A DNA stretch of 16,761 nt from assembly GCA_017997825.1 (NCBI GenBank), contig JAGOEH010000062.1, positions 1 to 16,761 on the forward strand, written 5' to 3'. Of the stretch, positions 9,383 to 15,998 are shown in pieces. Every line of letters starts with the position of its first letter. Positions within the stretch are counted from its first letter, which is position 1. The translations under genes and the position numbers were made by a program. The notes beneath the pieces were generated by a model. The model was not told the origin of the DNA and did no database searches. It saw only the letters and a list, made by a program, of their open reading frames with translations. This DNA comes from Candidatus Delongbacteria bacterium. Lineage in GTDB: Bacteria > JAGOEH01.

Positions 9383-9435
9383 CGGCTGATACCTTTTATT
9401 CCCCACCAATTCCCGCTCTTTAGCTTAATCAGCCG
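9383..9435. repeat. 8-bp inverted repeat downstream of the lipoprotein gene
   Basis: CGGCTGAT at 9383-9390 pairs perfectly with ATCAGCCG at 9428-9435 across a 37-base loop, followed by an AT-rich stretch (ATAATTTT). It might help end transcription of the lipoprotein gene, but the long loop and poor T-run make it a weak candidate. Confidence 0.25.
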
Positions 9436-9465
9436 ATAATTTTCAAGCTCGAATCCATTTTATAC

Positions 9466-9494
9466 TTGACATCCGATCATTTTTTTTGTAAACT
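9466..9494 (+). promoter_or_regulatory. Promoter of tRNA-Val
   Basis: TTGACA (9466-9471), a 17-base spacer containing a run of T, and TAAACT (9489-9494). Transcription would start near 9501, about seven bases before the tRNA 5' end. The unit has its own terminator, so it appears monocistronic. Confidence 0.75.
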
Positions 9495-9507
9495 GGAAAC
9501 ATCATCA

Positions 9508-9581
9508 GGGCGATTAGCTCAGTTGGTTAGAGTACATGCCTCACATGCATGGGGTCACTGGTTCAACTCCAGTATCGCCCA
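9508..9581 (+). tRNA. tRNA-Val (anticodon CAC)
   Basis: A full cloverleaf can be drawn. The acceptor arm is GGGCGAT with ATCGCCC, and the D stem is GCTC with GAGT. The anticodon stem is CATGC with GCATG, closing the loop CTCACAT with anticodon CAC, which reads GTG Val. A five-base variable loop follows, then the T arm ACTGG-TTCAACT-CCAGT, and the discriminator is A at 9581. The 3' CCA is not encoded (the next bases are ACCCC). A protein ORF running across this gene is a common artefact. Confidence 0.96.
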
Positions 9582-9588
9582 ACCCCGC

Positions 9589-9627
9589 AAACCCGGTGGT
9601 TACCTAATCGTAACAACCGGGTTTTTT
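9589..9627 (+). terminator. Rho-independent terminator of the tRNA unit
   Basis: A long hairpin: CCCGGT (9592-9597) pairs with ACCGGG (9616-9621), there is one G/A mismatch, then GTTAC (9599-9603) pairs with GTAAC (9610-9614) around a six-base loop. Flanking AAA/TTT extends the stem, and six T follow directly (9622-9627). On the other strand no T-run follows the stem, so it should not stop the convergent arsenic operon efficiently. Confidence 0.9.
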
Positions 9628-9689
9628 ATTGGCCGGCGGACGAGTCGGTATCTCCCTCACATCTTAGCAACGGATTTAATAACCTTCGT

Positions 9690-10151
9690 TCACCCAATAG
9701 CATTGTGGGATGAGGGGCTTTCATCGGCCAGGTCCACACGGAGAGTTTCGCGGTACAAGCGGCTGAATCGTTCCATTATCTGATCCCGAGCTTGAATGAA
9801 GGCTTGCCGGATTTCCGAATCCGACCCGACAACAGCCGCCGGATCCTCAAATCCCAGGTGCAGCCGATGAGCTACTTTTCCCGGAAAAAAGGGACAACTC
9901 TGATTGGCCTGATCACAGACAGTAATGACGTAGTCCCACGCGTCAGATAAAAATAGATCGACCGGTTGAGGGATATGATGAGCAATATCGATCCCCGCCT
10001 CCCTCATTACCGTGACGGCCCACGGATTGACCCGGGAGGCCGGCCGGGTTCCGGCACTGAATACCTGCAGGCGCGGATCCAGCGACTGCAGATAACCCTG
10101 TGCCATCTGACTCCGGCAGCTGTTTCCGGTGCAGAGAATCAGGATTTTCAT
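9690..10151 (-). CDS. arsC: Arsenate reductase, low-molecular-weight phosphatase/thioredoxin-coupled type
   Basis: A 153-residue cytoplasmic enzyme reducing arsenate to arsenite. The N-terminus MKILILCTGNSCRSQMA holds the CX5R phosphate-type loop, Cys7 to Arg13. Cys79 and Cys86 in the VCDQANQSCPFFPG block have the six-residue spacing of the redox relay in pI258-type ArsC, so all three catalytic cysteines are present. The C-terminus is slightly longer than usual. GGAGG lies seven bases before the ATG at 10151; the ATG one codon upstream (10154) is also possible. It is the last gene of the arsenic operon, 75 bases after the ArsG-like permease. The small CPKC protein upstream could be its electron donor, which is inference. 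Confidence 0.94.
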   Translation of the reverse strand: MKILILCTGNSCRSQMAQGYLQSLDPRLQVFSAGTRPASRVNPWAVTVMREAGIDIAHHIPQPVDLFLSDAWDYVITVCDQANQSCPFFPGKVAHRLHLGFEDPAAVVGSDSEIRQAFIQARDQIMERFSRLYRETLRVDLADESPSSHNAIG

Positions 10152-10184
10152 CATCACTCCTCCATTGAATTGATCGCATGGCAT

Positions 10185-10224
10185 TGGGTTGAATTACCCA
10201 TCCCCGGGCAAAAGGAATCGGGGA
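10185..10224 (-). repeat. Two tandem hairpins between the ArsG-like gene and arsC
   Basis: On the minus strand, TCCCCG (10224-10219) pairs with CGGGGA (10206-10201) over a 12-base loop. A five-base-pair hairpin, TGGGT with ACCCA (10200-10185), follows it. Neither has a T-run, so termination is unlikely. They may mark an mRNA processing or stability point setting the level of arsC relative to the upstream genes. Confidence 0.4.
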
Positions 10225-10226
10225 GA

Positions 10227-10919
10227 CTAAAAACGGATATTGAAAAGATACGCCAGACAGAAATAGAGACCGATCAGGATCAGGATAATGGCTGTCATCC
10301 GCCTGGTCCAGCGTTCGATCCGGGTAATACTGCGAAAAAAGCGGCCCAACCATTGAACGCTGATGCTCAAAATCACCGCTGCTGCGATAACCGGAAGAGC
10401 CGTACCCAGTCCATACATCATAGGCAGAATAAAGGAAGACTGGCTTTTGAGAGCCAGCGGAATCAAACTGCCGAAAAAAAGAGCGGCTGAAACCGGGCAG
10501 AAAGCCAGGGCAAAAAGAAACCCAAGGGCTAACGCCCCCGCGTATCCCCGGCCGGCAATCCGCCGGCTCATGGAATCGCTGATCCCTCCCCGCCCCCAAC
10601 GGATTGGAATCACATCCAACAACACCATCCCGGTAATCACCAACACCGGTCCAATCACTTTATTGATCTGCTGCTGGAGAAAAAAGGAGAGCGTCGGAAC
10701 AGCCAATAGGCTCTTGACCACCAGGATGGCCACCACAAGATAGGCCGACATGCGCCCGAGCGTATAGCACACTCCGGTAATCCAGATCCGACGGTGATCC
10801 CCGGAGTGTTTACCCAAATAGGACATTGCGGCAATATTGGTCGTCAGCGGGCAGGGACTGATTGATGTCAACAACCCTAACCACAAGGCACTGAAAAGGG
10901 TAAGAGTGTAATTCTCCAT
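10227..10919 (-). CDS. arsG: ArsG-like/CcdA-type membrane permease
   Basis: A 230-residue integral membrane protein with about six hydrophobic segments and the CcdA/DsbD transmembrane fold. Two cysteine motifs typical of that family are visible: SPCP at residues 21-24 in the first segment and FCPVS at 140-144 near the fourth. Beside an ArsF-like gene it matches the ArsG type, described as exporting aromatic aminobenzyl arsenicals produced by nitro-group reduction. The alternative is a CcdA-like transporter passing electrons to the thioredoxin-like neighbours. The start at 10919 is one base after the ArsF-like stop (TGAAATG), so the pair is probably translationally coupled. A longer upstream reading lies over the neighbouring gene and is rejected. 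Substrate assignment rests on family and context. Confidence 0.78.
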   Translation of the reverse strand: MENYTLTLFSALWLGLLTSISPCPLTTNIAAMSYLGKHSGDHRRIWITGVCYTLGRMSAYLVVAILVVKSLLAVPTLSFFLQQQINKVIGPVLVITGMVLLDVIPIRWGRGGISDSMSRRIAGRGYAGALALGFLFALAFCPVSAALFFGSLIPLALKSQSSFILPMMYGLGTALPVIAAAVILSISVQWLGRFFRSITRIERWTRRMTAIILILIGLYFCLAYLFNIRF

Positions 10920-10920
10920 T

Positions 10921-11367
10921 TCAGCTTCCCAACTCGGACTTGATCTCATCCTGGATATACCGGGTGTATTTGGCCTGATCGGAAACATAATCCCAGATTT
11001 TGTCCAGATTCTTCCATGTCTTTTTGCCGTGGCGGGTCTTCTCGACAATGATCGATTTGGTATAGAGCTGAAAATCATTGATGTAGTGTTTGTTTTCATC
11101 CCGATCGACATTGACGATCCGCCAGATGATCGTTTTGTTTTCCAACTCACGGGTAAATCCGGTCTTGATGGCCTGCTGGGCATATTCTTCCATCAAATGG
11201 CAGGTCTGACAGCGGGTATCGGTATGGAAATAGTAAACCGTCAGGCTGACCGAGGATGAATCGGGAGCCGAAAGGATCCGATCAGGCTTTTTGGATGGGG
11301 GAACCGCATACAATGCACCGCTGATCAGAGAACTGAGTATAAACAGTATCAGAACGATTGTTTTCAT
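10921..11367 (-). CDS. arsF: ArsF-like thioredoxin-fold exported protein
   Basis: A 148-residue protein with a signal sequence at about residues 1-21 (MKTIVLILFILSS) and a CQTC redox motif at Cys53 and Cys56. Blocks such as VYYFHTDTRCQTC, WRIVNVDRDENKHY and FQLYTKSIIV fit the family annotated as nitrophenyl-compound nitroreductase subunit ArsF. Members of that family sit beside ArsG in arsenic operons. The presumed role is in reducing nitroaromatic arsenicals at the membrane or in the periplasm. GGAGG lies five bases before the ATG at 11367. It is 19 bases from the CPKC protein upstream and one base from the ArsG-like gene downstream. A plain envelope thiol oxidoreductase remains possible. 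Confidence 0.8.
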   Translation of the reverse strand: MKTIVLILFILSSLISGALYAVPPSKKPDRILSAPDSSSVSLTVYYFHTDTRCQTCHLMEEYAQQAIKTGFTRELENKTIIWRIVNVDRDENKHYINDFQLYTKSIIVEKTRHGKKTWKNLDKIWDYVSDQAKYTRYIQDEIKSELGS

Positions 11368-11386
11368 GATTGCCTCCAGTGGGGGA

Positions 11387-11632
11387 TCAGGATTGAATTG
11401 AACTCAAAAGTTTTTTAATTTCATCGGTCGACAAAACCTTACCGGATGATTTGACTTCATGGTCGAAAACCAGTGCCGGGGTCATCATGACACCATAATC
11501 CATAATTTCAGTAATATCAGTCACCTTAACGATCGCTTGATCCATCTTCAATTCCTGTAAGGCTTTTTCGGTATTTTCGGCCAATTTTTTGCATTTGGGA
11601 CAGCCGGAACCCAAAATTTTAATAACGGGCAT
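11387..11632 (-). CDS. Small thioredoxin-like redox-disulfide protein (CPKC)
   Basis: An 81-residue cytoplasmic protein of the small redox-active disulfide type: MPVIKILGSGCPKCKKL with Cys11 and Cys14, a cis-proline-like MMTPALVFD block, and a C-terminal helix (STDEIKKLLSS). It has the size of the short glutaredoxin/thioredoxin-like family often found beside DUF318 permeases. It could donate electrons to ArsC or the ArsF/ArsG pair, or be the ArsE-like member of an ArsEFG set; I cannot settle which from sequence alone. A strong GAGGAGG lies just before the ATG at 11632. A 160-base gap with a hairpin separates it from the permease gene. Confidence 0.85.
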   Translation of the reverse strand: MPVIKILGSGCPKCKKLAENTEKALQELKMDQAIVKVTDITEIMDYGVMMTPALVFDHEVKSSGKVLSTDEIKKLLSSIQS

Positions 11633-11754
11633 TCTTCCTCCTCGAATGGTTTCGGATCGATCGGATCCGATTGACGGGGGTTATCGGTTGACCAACGGAT
11701 TGGATATCGCGCTTGATCGGACAGAAACATCAATCCTTACCTACTTGAGTCCAA

Positions 11755-11780
11755 GGGTGGGATTGGGATGAATTCCACCC
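11755..11780. repeat. 10-bp hairpin between the permease and thioredoxin-like genes
   Basis: GGGTGGGATT (11755-11764) pairs with AATTCCACCC (11771-11780) around a six-base loop, with one G-T pair on the plus strand and an A/C mismatch on the minus strand. It lies 13 bases after the permease stop. No T-run follows on the minus strand, so it may be a processing or stability element rather than a full terminator. Confidence 0.4.
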
Positions 11781-11792
11781 GGATCATTTGGG

Positions 11793-13094
11793 TCACGATC
11801 GGATTTGACCGAAGATCATCCCGGTCAGGGTCGACATGATGACGACCAGCACAACGTATACCAGCATTTTGCGGGTTCCGATCACACTACGGATCACCAG
11901 CATGCTGGGCAATGAGAGAGCGGGTCCGGCCAAAAGCAGGGCCAGAGCAGGTCCCTGCCCCATCCCGCTGCCGATCAATCCCTGCAGAATCGGGATCTCG
12001 GTCAGGGTGGCGAAGTACATGAAAGCGCCTACCAGCGACGCGAACAGGTTTGAACTAATGGAATTACCGCCGACCAGGGTGTGGACCCAGGCAGATGGAA
12101 TCAACCCCTCCTGCCCGGGACGGCCCAAAGCCAATCCGGCCGCCATCACTCCAAAAATCAGCAAGGGAAAAATCTGTTTGGCATACCCCCAGGTTGAACT
12201 GAACCACTCCCGACTTTCTTCCGGACCTGAAGCCGTCAGAAACGACAATCCCAGAATTCCGATCGCAAACGGGATAATGGGATTCTCTCTGAACAGAAAA
12301 GCGCCCAAACCTACGATGAGCGCCGTCAGGATCAAGCGGACTCTGCCGATCGCGAACCAGCGGTAAAGCAGGATTCCCAGCAGAACGGCCCATCCGGCGG
12401 TAATGATCCACTTGAATTGGTAAATGGTGTTCCAGATCGATACCGGATCCTGACTCTGACCCCAGTTGGCAAAAATCAGGATACCCATCTGAGCTCCGAA
12501 AAAGAGGGTGTTCTGGCGCAATGTCCGCTGTACCGGGGCATCAGGCATGGCCAGATGCTGATTTTGGCGATCCTGTTCCTCTTTGCTAAAAATCCAATGC
12601 ATCAGTAATCCAATGATCAGGCTGAAGAAAACCGCCCCCAGCGCCCGGGCAAGTCCCAGTTCGACTCCCAGGATTCGGGCGGTCAGAATGATCGCCAGCA
12701 CATTGATGGCCGGGCCGGAATAGAGAAAGGCGATGGCCGGACCCAAACCGGCGCCGCGTTTATAAATTCCCGCGAACAACGGCAATACCGTACAAGAACA
12801 GACCGCCAGCACACTGCCCGATACCGAAGCCACACCATACGCCAGCCAGGGTTTGGCTCCAGCTCCCAGATAACGGATTACCGAAGCCTGACTGATGAAT
12901 ACGCTGATGCCGCCGGCAATGAAAAAGGCCGGCAGCAGACACAATACCACATGCTCCCTGGCATACCACTTGATCAGATACAGTGATTCATGCAGAGCAT
13001 TGTCAAAACGGGGCATCCCGACCGGCAGATAATAGGCCGCGCCAAATATAACCATCATCCATGCTAAAGGTTTCCATTCACTCTTCCAGTCCAT
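11793..13094 (-). CDS. DUF318-family permease (ArsP-like superfamily)
   Basis: A 433-residue inner-membrane protein with roughly eight to ten hydrophobic segments. The first half carries the family signature: VCSC with Cys99 and Cys101, then TVLPLFAGIYKRGAGLGP and LYSGPAINVLAI at about 124-135. The second half repeats the pattern more loosely (LTEIPILQGL, GPALALLLAGPALSLPSM). DUF318 includes ArsP, a methylarsenite/roxarsone(III) exporter, and permeases of unproven substrate in ars operons. As no intact ArsB or Acr3 is seen here, it is the best local candidate to export trivalent arsenic, which is inference. AGGGAG lies five bases before the ATG at 13094; a GTG six bases earlier is less likely. 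It follows arsR by 56 bases. Confidence 0.85.
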   Translation of the reverse strand: MDWKSEWKPLAWMMVIFGAAYYLPVGMPRFDNALHESLYLIKWYAREHVVLCLLPAFFIAGGISVFISQASVIRYLGAGAKPWLAYGVASVSGSVLAVCSCTVLPLFAGIYKRGAGLGPAIAFLYSGPAINVLAIILTARILGVELGLARALGAVFFSLIIGLLMHWIFSKEEQDRQNQHLAMPDAPVQRTLRQNTLFFGAQMGILIFANWGQSQDPVSIWNTIYQFKWIITAGWAVLLGILLYRWFAIGRVRLILTALIVGLGAFLFRENPIIPFAIGILGLSFLTASGPEESREWFSSTWGYAKQIFPLLIFGVMAAGLALGRPGQEGLIPSAWVHTLVGGNSISSNLFASLVGAFMYFATLTEIPILQGLIGSGMGQGPALALLLAGPALSLPSMLVIRSVIGTRKMLVYVVLVVIMSTLTGMIFGQIRS

Positions 13095-13150
13095 GATCAC
13101 TCCCTGCTATAATTGGTTTCATCTTAATCATTGTTTCCAACCTCGGGTAT

Positions 13151-13498
13151 TCATCGACCGGATTCAGACTGACCGGTCGCCTGCATGGCACAGATCTTCT
13201 GTGACAAGCTCTGCTGCAGAACATTTTCAACACACGAAAAGAAACTCTTGACACAGGGAATCATCACCGAATGGTAAACCGTCGTGCCCTGTTTGTGACT
13301 CTTGATCAATCCGACATTTTTCATGATCGTCAGATGTTTGGAGACCGTGGATACATCGTGTCCGATCATCTCGGCCAATTGACACACGCATTGCTCCCCC
13401 TTCAGCAGTTCATCCAGGATAAACAGCCGGGTGGGATGAGCCATCGCCGCAATGATTTTGGCTCGTTCTTCATAATAAATATGTTGCTCTTCCGTCAT
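13151..13498 (-). CDS. arsR: ArsR-family arsenic-responsive repressor
   Basis: A 115-residue winged-helix regulator. MAHPTRLFILDELL, CVCQLAEMIGHDVSTVSKHL and KQGTTVYHS are classical ArsR blocks. Cys37-Val-Cys39 in the recognition region is the metalloid-binding pair of ArsR. Cys82, Cys89 and Cys103 near the C-terminus could add ligands, as in other members reading PCVxxFFxCVE. On binding trivalent arsenic it should release its operator and permit expression. AAGGAG lies six bases before the ATG at 13498, preferred over a TTG two codons upstream. It is the first gene of the operon, and palindromes cover its own promoter, implying autoregulation. Confidence 0.95.
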   Translation of the reverse strand: MTEEQHIYYEERAKIIAAMAHPTRLFILDELLKGEQCVCQLAEMIGHDVSTVSKHLTIMKNVGLIKSHKQGTTVYHSVMIPCVKSFFSCVENVLQQSLSQKICAMQATGQSESGR

Positions 13499-13519
13499 GG
13501 ACAACTCCTTTTTTGCTTT

Positions 13520-13554
13520 ATTGGCAATTTAGCCAATATTGCAATATAAGTCAA
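13520..13554 (-). promoter_or_regulatory. ars promoter with overlapping ArsR operator palindromes
   Basis: On the minus strand TTGACT (13554-13549) lies 17 bases before TAAATT (13531-13526). A perfect inverted repeat, ATTGGC-N6-GCCAAT (13520-13537), brackets the -10 hexamer exactly. A second perfect 12-base palindrome, ATATTGCAATAT (13536-13547), fills most of the spacer. A repressor bound to either would block RNA polymerase, so this is very likely the ArsR operator. Transcription would start near 13519, about 20 bases before the arsR ATG. Confidence 0.82.
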
Positions 13555-13764
13555 GTCCTTTTTCCATTCTGATTCAAAATTATTGAACAAACCCGATACC
13601 TCGGCATAGATTTCATAATGGAATCTTACAGTACCTGCCATGTCAACCGAACACCCCTCGTGGTGTAATACGGGATCCGATCGACAGCGACAACATGATT
13701 TCGGGATTAAAACGGATCGATCGGAAACAGGAAAGATCAAATTGGCCCTATGGTTATCGCTGCA

Positions 13765-14108
13765 TCACGCAAAGTCCGAAGGAAACCAATCCACAGTCCG
13801 ATTGGCAATTCTAACCAACGTGATCATAACCGGAACTTCTACCAGTACTCCCATTTTGGTCGCCAATACCACCGGGGAAGACAAACCAAACACTGAGATG
13901 GCAACGGCCGGGGAAGCTCAAAATAATATGATGCCCCGATCATGCCGGCCGGAGCGACGATGGCATGGTTTAGTTTTATTTTTGTACAAAGTGAATAGGC
14001 CATGAAAAAATTAAAATTTGTTTGGATAGTCAGCGGAACCGCGATTAGGATGATATGGAAGGGATTATGGACAATAATCTCGGCCTGAAAAGAAATAATG
14101 ATAATCAA
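13765..14108 (-). pseudogene. acr3: Decayed 3' fragment of acr3 (arsenite efflux permease)
   Basis: Reading the minus strand from 14108, one frame gives residues such as AVPLTIQTNF, NHAIVAPAGMIGAS and YYFEL. Past a five-base stretch at 13913-13909, another frame gives [37 protein letters not shown] and VDWF, ending in TGA at 13767-13765. Together these match the last roughly 110 residues of Acr3 family proteins, whose C-terminus reads APAGMIGASNFFELAVA, then GVLVEVPVM and NRT. A single-base loss at 13909-13913 explains the frame change. Acr3 is about 350 residues, so the N-terminal two thirds are missing; an in-frame stop lies just upstream of 14108 and the histidine kinase gene follows. No ribosome site or start is visible. 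It is a relic next to the ars operon, in the same orientation. The bases between it and the ars promoter (13555-13764) show no gene. Confidence 0.88.
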
Positions 14109-14125
14109 TTATGATCACGATACGG

Positions 14126-14146
14126 AAAAAAATCGGATGATGCCGA
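14126..14146 (-). terminator. Weak intrinsic terminator after the histidine kinase gene
   Basis: On the minus strand TCGG (14146-14143) and CCGA (14136-14133) close a six-base loop and are followed by seven T (14132-14126). The stem is only four pairs, but the T-run is good and it lies 23 bases past the kinase stop. Confidence 0.4.
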
Positions 14147-14168
14147 GCTCTTGATCGATAGAAAGATT

Positions 14169-15764
14169 TTACTTCGGGGAGGAAAGACGATCCAGGCTGA
14201 ATCGAACAGCGATGGAGAGTCCGGGACCGGAATTCCAGTCCAGCTTCCCCTGCGGCAGGCTGGAGACCAGGGAGGCAATCAGCTTGGTGCCCCAGTTTCC
14301 CTGGGTGAGCAGATCGAAATGCGCCGGCAACCCCACCCCGTTATCGGCAATACTCAATTCGATCCGGTCATTCTCTTTATGGCTCAGTATAATGGTAATC
14401 ACCCCGTCATTACGGTTTGGAAAGGCATATTTAAAGGCATTGGTAACCAGCTCGTTGACGATCAATCCACAGGAAACCGCGATATCGAAAGAAACCTTGA
14501 CCGGTTCGAGACGCAATTCGATCACGGCTGAATAAGAGGAATTGGACAGGCTTTCCTGCAGCAGCTTGGCCAGATCCGTGATATAATCTTTCAGATCGAT
14601 ATGGGCTAAGTTTTGGGATTGATAGAGCTTATAATGAACCAGGGACATCGACTGGATTTTGGCCTGAATCTCCTTGAACACCTCGATGATTTCAGGATGT
14701 TTGGACTGACTGGATTTCAAATAGAGCATCGAGGTAATGATCTGCATGTTGTTTTTGGTACGATGATAGATTTCCCGGATCAGCAGCTCCTTTTCTTCCA
14801 AGGCTGTTTGCAGTTTTTCCGCCGTCCGGATCCGGTCGGTGCTGTCGAGGGCGAATCCCAGAAACTCGTCGTCGGAGAGTTTCACAGCGCTAACGGTCCA
14901 GAAGCGTTGCTCACCATTTTTTCTACTATAGGGGATATCGCCAATCGAAACACCATGTTGGATCAGATTATTGAAATGATTACTGGCGTGAGATTCATTA
15001 CCGTCAGGACTCAACTGGAAGAGTTTCATCCTGAGCAATTCGTCCCGGGAATAGCCTGTCAGTTCACAGGCTTTAGGATTGACATCCAAAAAATTTCCCC
15101 CGATATCGGCCAGAAATATCCCATCCGGGGCAAAATCCACATACCGTCTGAATTTCTTTTCGCTTTCAGCCAGCAGCCGTTCGGCCTGACGGCGTGACAA
15201 TCGGCTGGACATCAGTTTTCCCAATAAAATGGTGGCCGGGGGATAGATCAGCATTACCGGCAGACTGATGTCCGACAGAACCCCTAAAGCGGTCGGAAGC
15301 GACATGATCAGCATGCTCAGCAGCATGGCCAAATGAACGACAATCCCCATCAGATAGAGTTCAATCGCAGAAATGTTCTTCAGGTGAGACCGGCGGATAA
15401 AGCGCCACCCCAAGCCGATCAGACTGGAGCATAGAATCACCGATAAAGCGGCCCATACTCCCTCTCCCCCCTGGTAAAGCCGGAATAAACCGCATATCCC
15501 GGTCATAATGAGCGATGAAACCGCTCCAAAATACAGACTCCCCACCGACAGGATCACCGATCGGGTATCAAAAAAAACTCCGGGCATCAGCGTCCAGGAA
15601 TTCATCATGATCGAAATGGTAATCATCCCCATTACCACGCCCCGGATCGCCTGAATCACCAACCGGGTATTCGGCCGGTTCAGTTCCGTCAGATCATACA
15701 GCAACACCAGCAACACTAAAAATGCCGCATTGTTGATCATTCCCGTAAAACCGTCAAAATACAT
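14169..15764 (-). CDS. Sensor histidine kinase (5TM LytS-type / PAS / HisKA_2 / HATPase)
   Basis: A 531-residue membrane kinase. Residues 1 to about 185 form the five-to-six helix LytS/YhcK-type sensor (GVVMGMITISIMM, GSLYFGAVSSLIMTG, GLFRLYQGGEG). A PAS domain at about 201-320 follows (DFAPDGIFLADIGGNFLDVN, ACELTGYSRDELL). The HisKA_2 dimerisation segment has EIYHRTKNNMQ with probable phosphoacceptor His334. The ATPase domain shows the N box NELVTNAFKY (Asn437, Asn442) and the DNGVGLP G1 box at Asp474. All key residues are present, so it should be active. No response regulator lies in the window; HisKA_2 kinases often signal to unlinked or output-less receivers. GAGG precedes the ATG at 15764. 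Its stimulus is unknown, and a link to arsenic is not supported. Confidence 0.92.
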   Translation of the reverse strand: MYFDGFTGMINNAAFLVLLVLLYDLTELNRPNTRLVIQAIRGVVMGMITISIMMNSWTLMPGVFFDTRSVILSVGSLYFGAVSSLIMTGICGLFRLYQGGEGVWAALSVILCSSLIGLGWRFIRRSHLKNISAIELYLMGIVVHLAMLLSMLIMSLPTALGVLSDISLPVMLIYPPATILLGKLMSSRLSRRQAERLLAESEKKFRRYVDFAPDGIFLADIGGNFLDVNPKACELTGYSRDELLRMKLFQLSPDGNESHASNHFNNLIQHGVSIGDIPYSRKNGEQRFWTVSAVKLSDDEFLGFALDSTDRIRTAEKLQTALEEKELLIREIYHRTKNNMQIITSMLYLKSSQSKHPEIIEVFKEIQAKIQSMSLVHYKLYQSQNLAHIDLKDYITDLAKLLQESLSNSSYSAVIELRLEPVKVSFDIAVSCGLIVNELVTNAFKYAFPNRNDGVITIILSHKENDRIELSIADNGVGLPAHFDLLTQGNWGTKLIASLVSSLPQGKLDWNSGPGLSIAVRFSLDRLSSPK

Positions 15765-15836
15765 AATCCCTCATCGTATCACCATTCATTTATTAGTGTT
15801 CAAATCCATAATCGAAATAAATCAAACATTATCAAT

Positions 15837-15865
15837 ACTTTAATCAACAATAAAATAAAAGTCAA
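15837..15865 (-). promoter_or_regulatory. Promoter of the histidine kinase gene
   Basis: On the minus strand TTGACT (15865-15860) is followed by a 17-base AT-rich spacer and TAAAGT (15842-15837). Transcription would start near 15830, leaving a leader of about 65 bases. The intergenic region up to the divergent gene at 15999 shows no comparably good plus-strand promoter; a TATAAA at 15919-15924 lacks a clear -35. Confidence 0.7.
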
Positions 15866-15998
15866 GATTTTTTTATTCGGTTTGGGATTAAACAAAACAA
15901 AACCGAGCAAGTCCAATCTATAAATCCAGGAACCGAATTTCCCGGAACGAGTTTAACCCATCACAGCCATCGATAACCCGAAACCCGAGAGTTTTCCT

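Noticed and set aside
9466-9783. 105-residue plus-strand ORF across the tRNA-Val gene
   Set aside because: It is the well-known spurious translation of a tRNA gene and runs through the tRNA promoter, tRNA and terminator.
10227-11183. Long 318-residue version of the ArsG-like permease
   Set aside because: Its first 88 residues only re-read the ArsF-like gene in another frame; the MENY start at 10919 begins the first membrane segment one base after the upstream stop.
11548-11733. 61-residue minus-strand ORF overlapping the small thioredoxin-like gene
   Set aside because: It reads the other frame of a gene with a strong ribosome site and CPKC motif.
13495-13740. 81-residue minus-strand ORF across the ars promoter
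   Set aside because: It spans the promoter and operator and shows no recognisable protein features.
13640-14005. 121-residue plus-strand ORF upstream of the ars operon
   Set aside because: It is antisense to the acr3 relic, has no ribosome site and shows no family resemblance.
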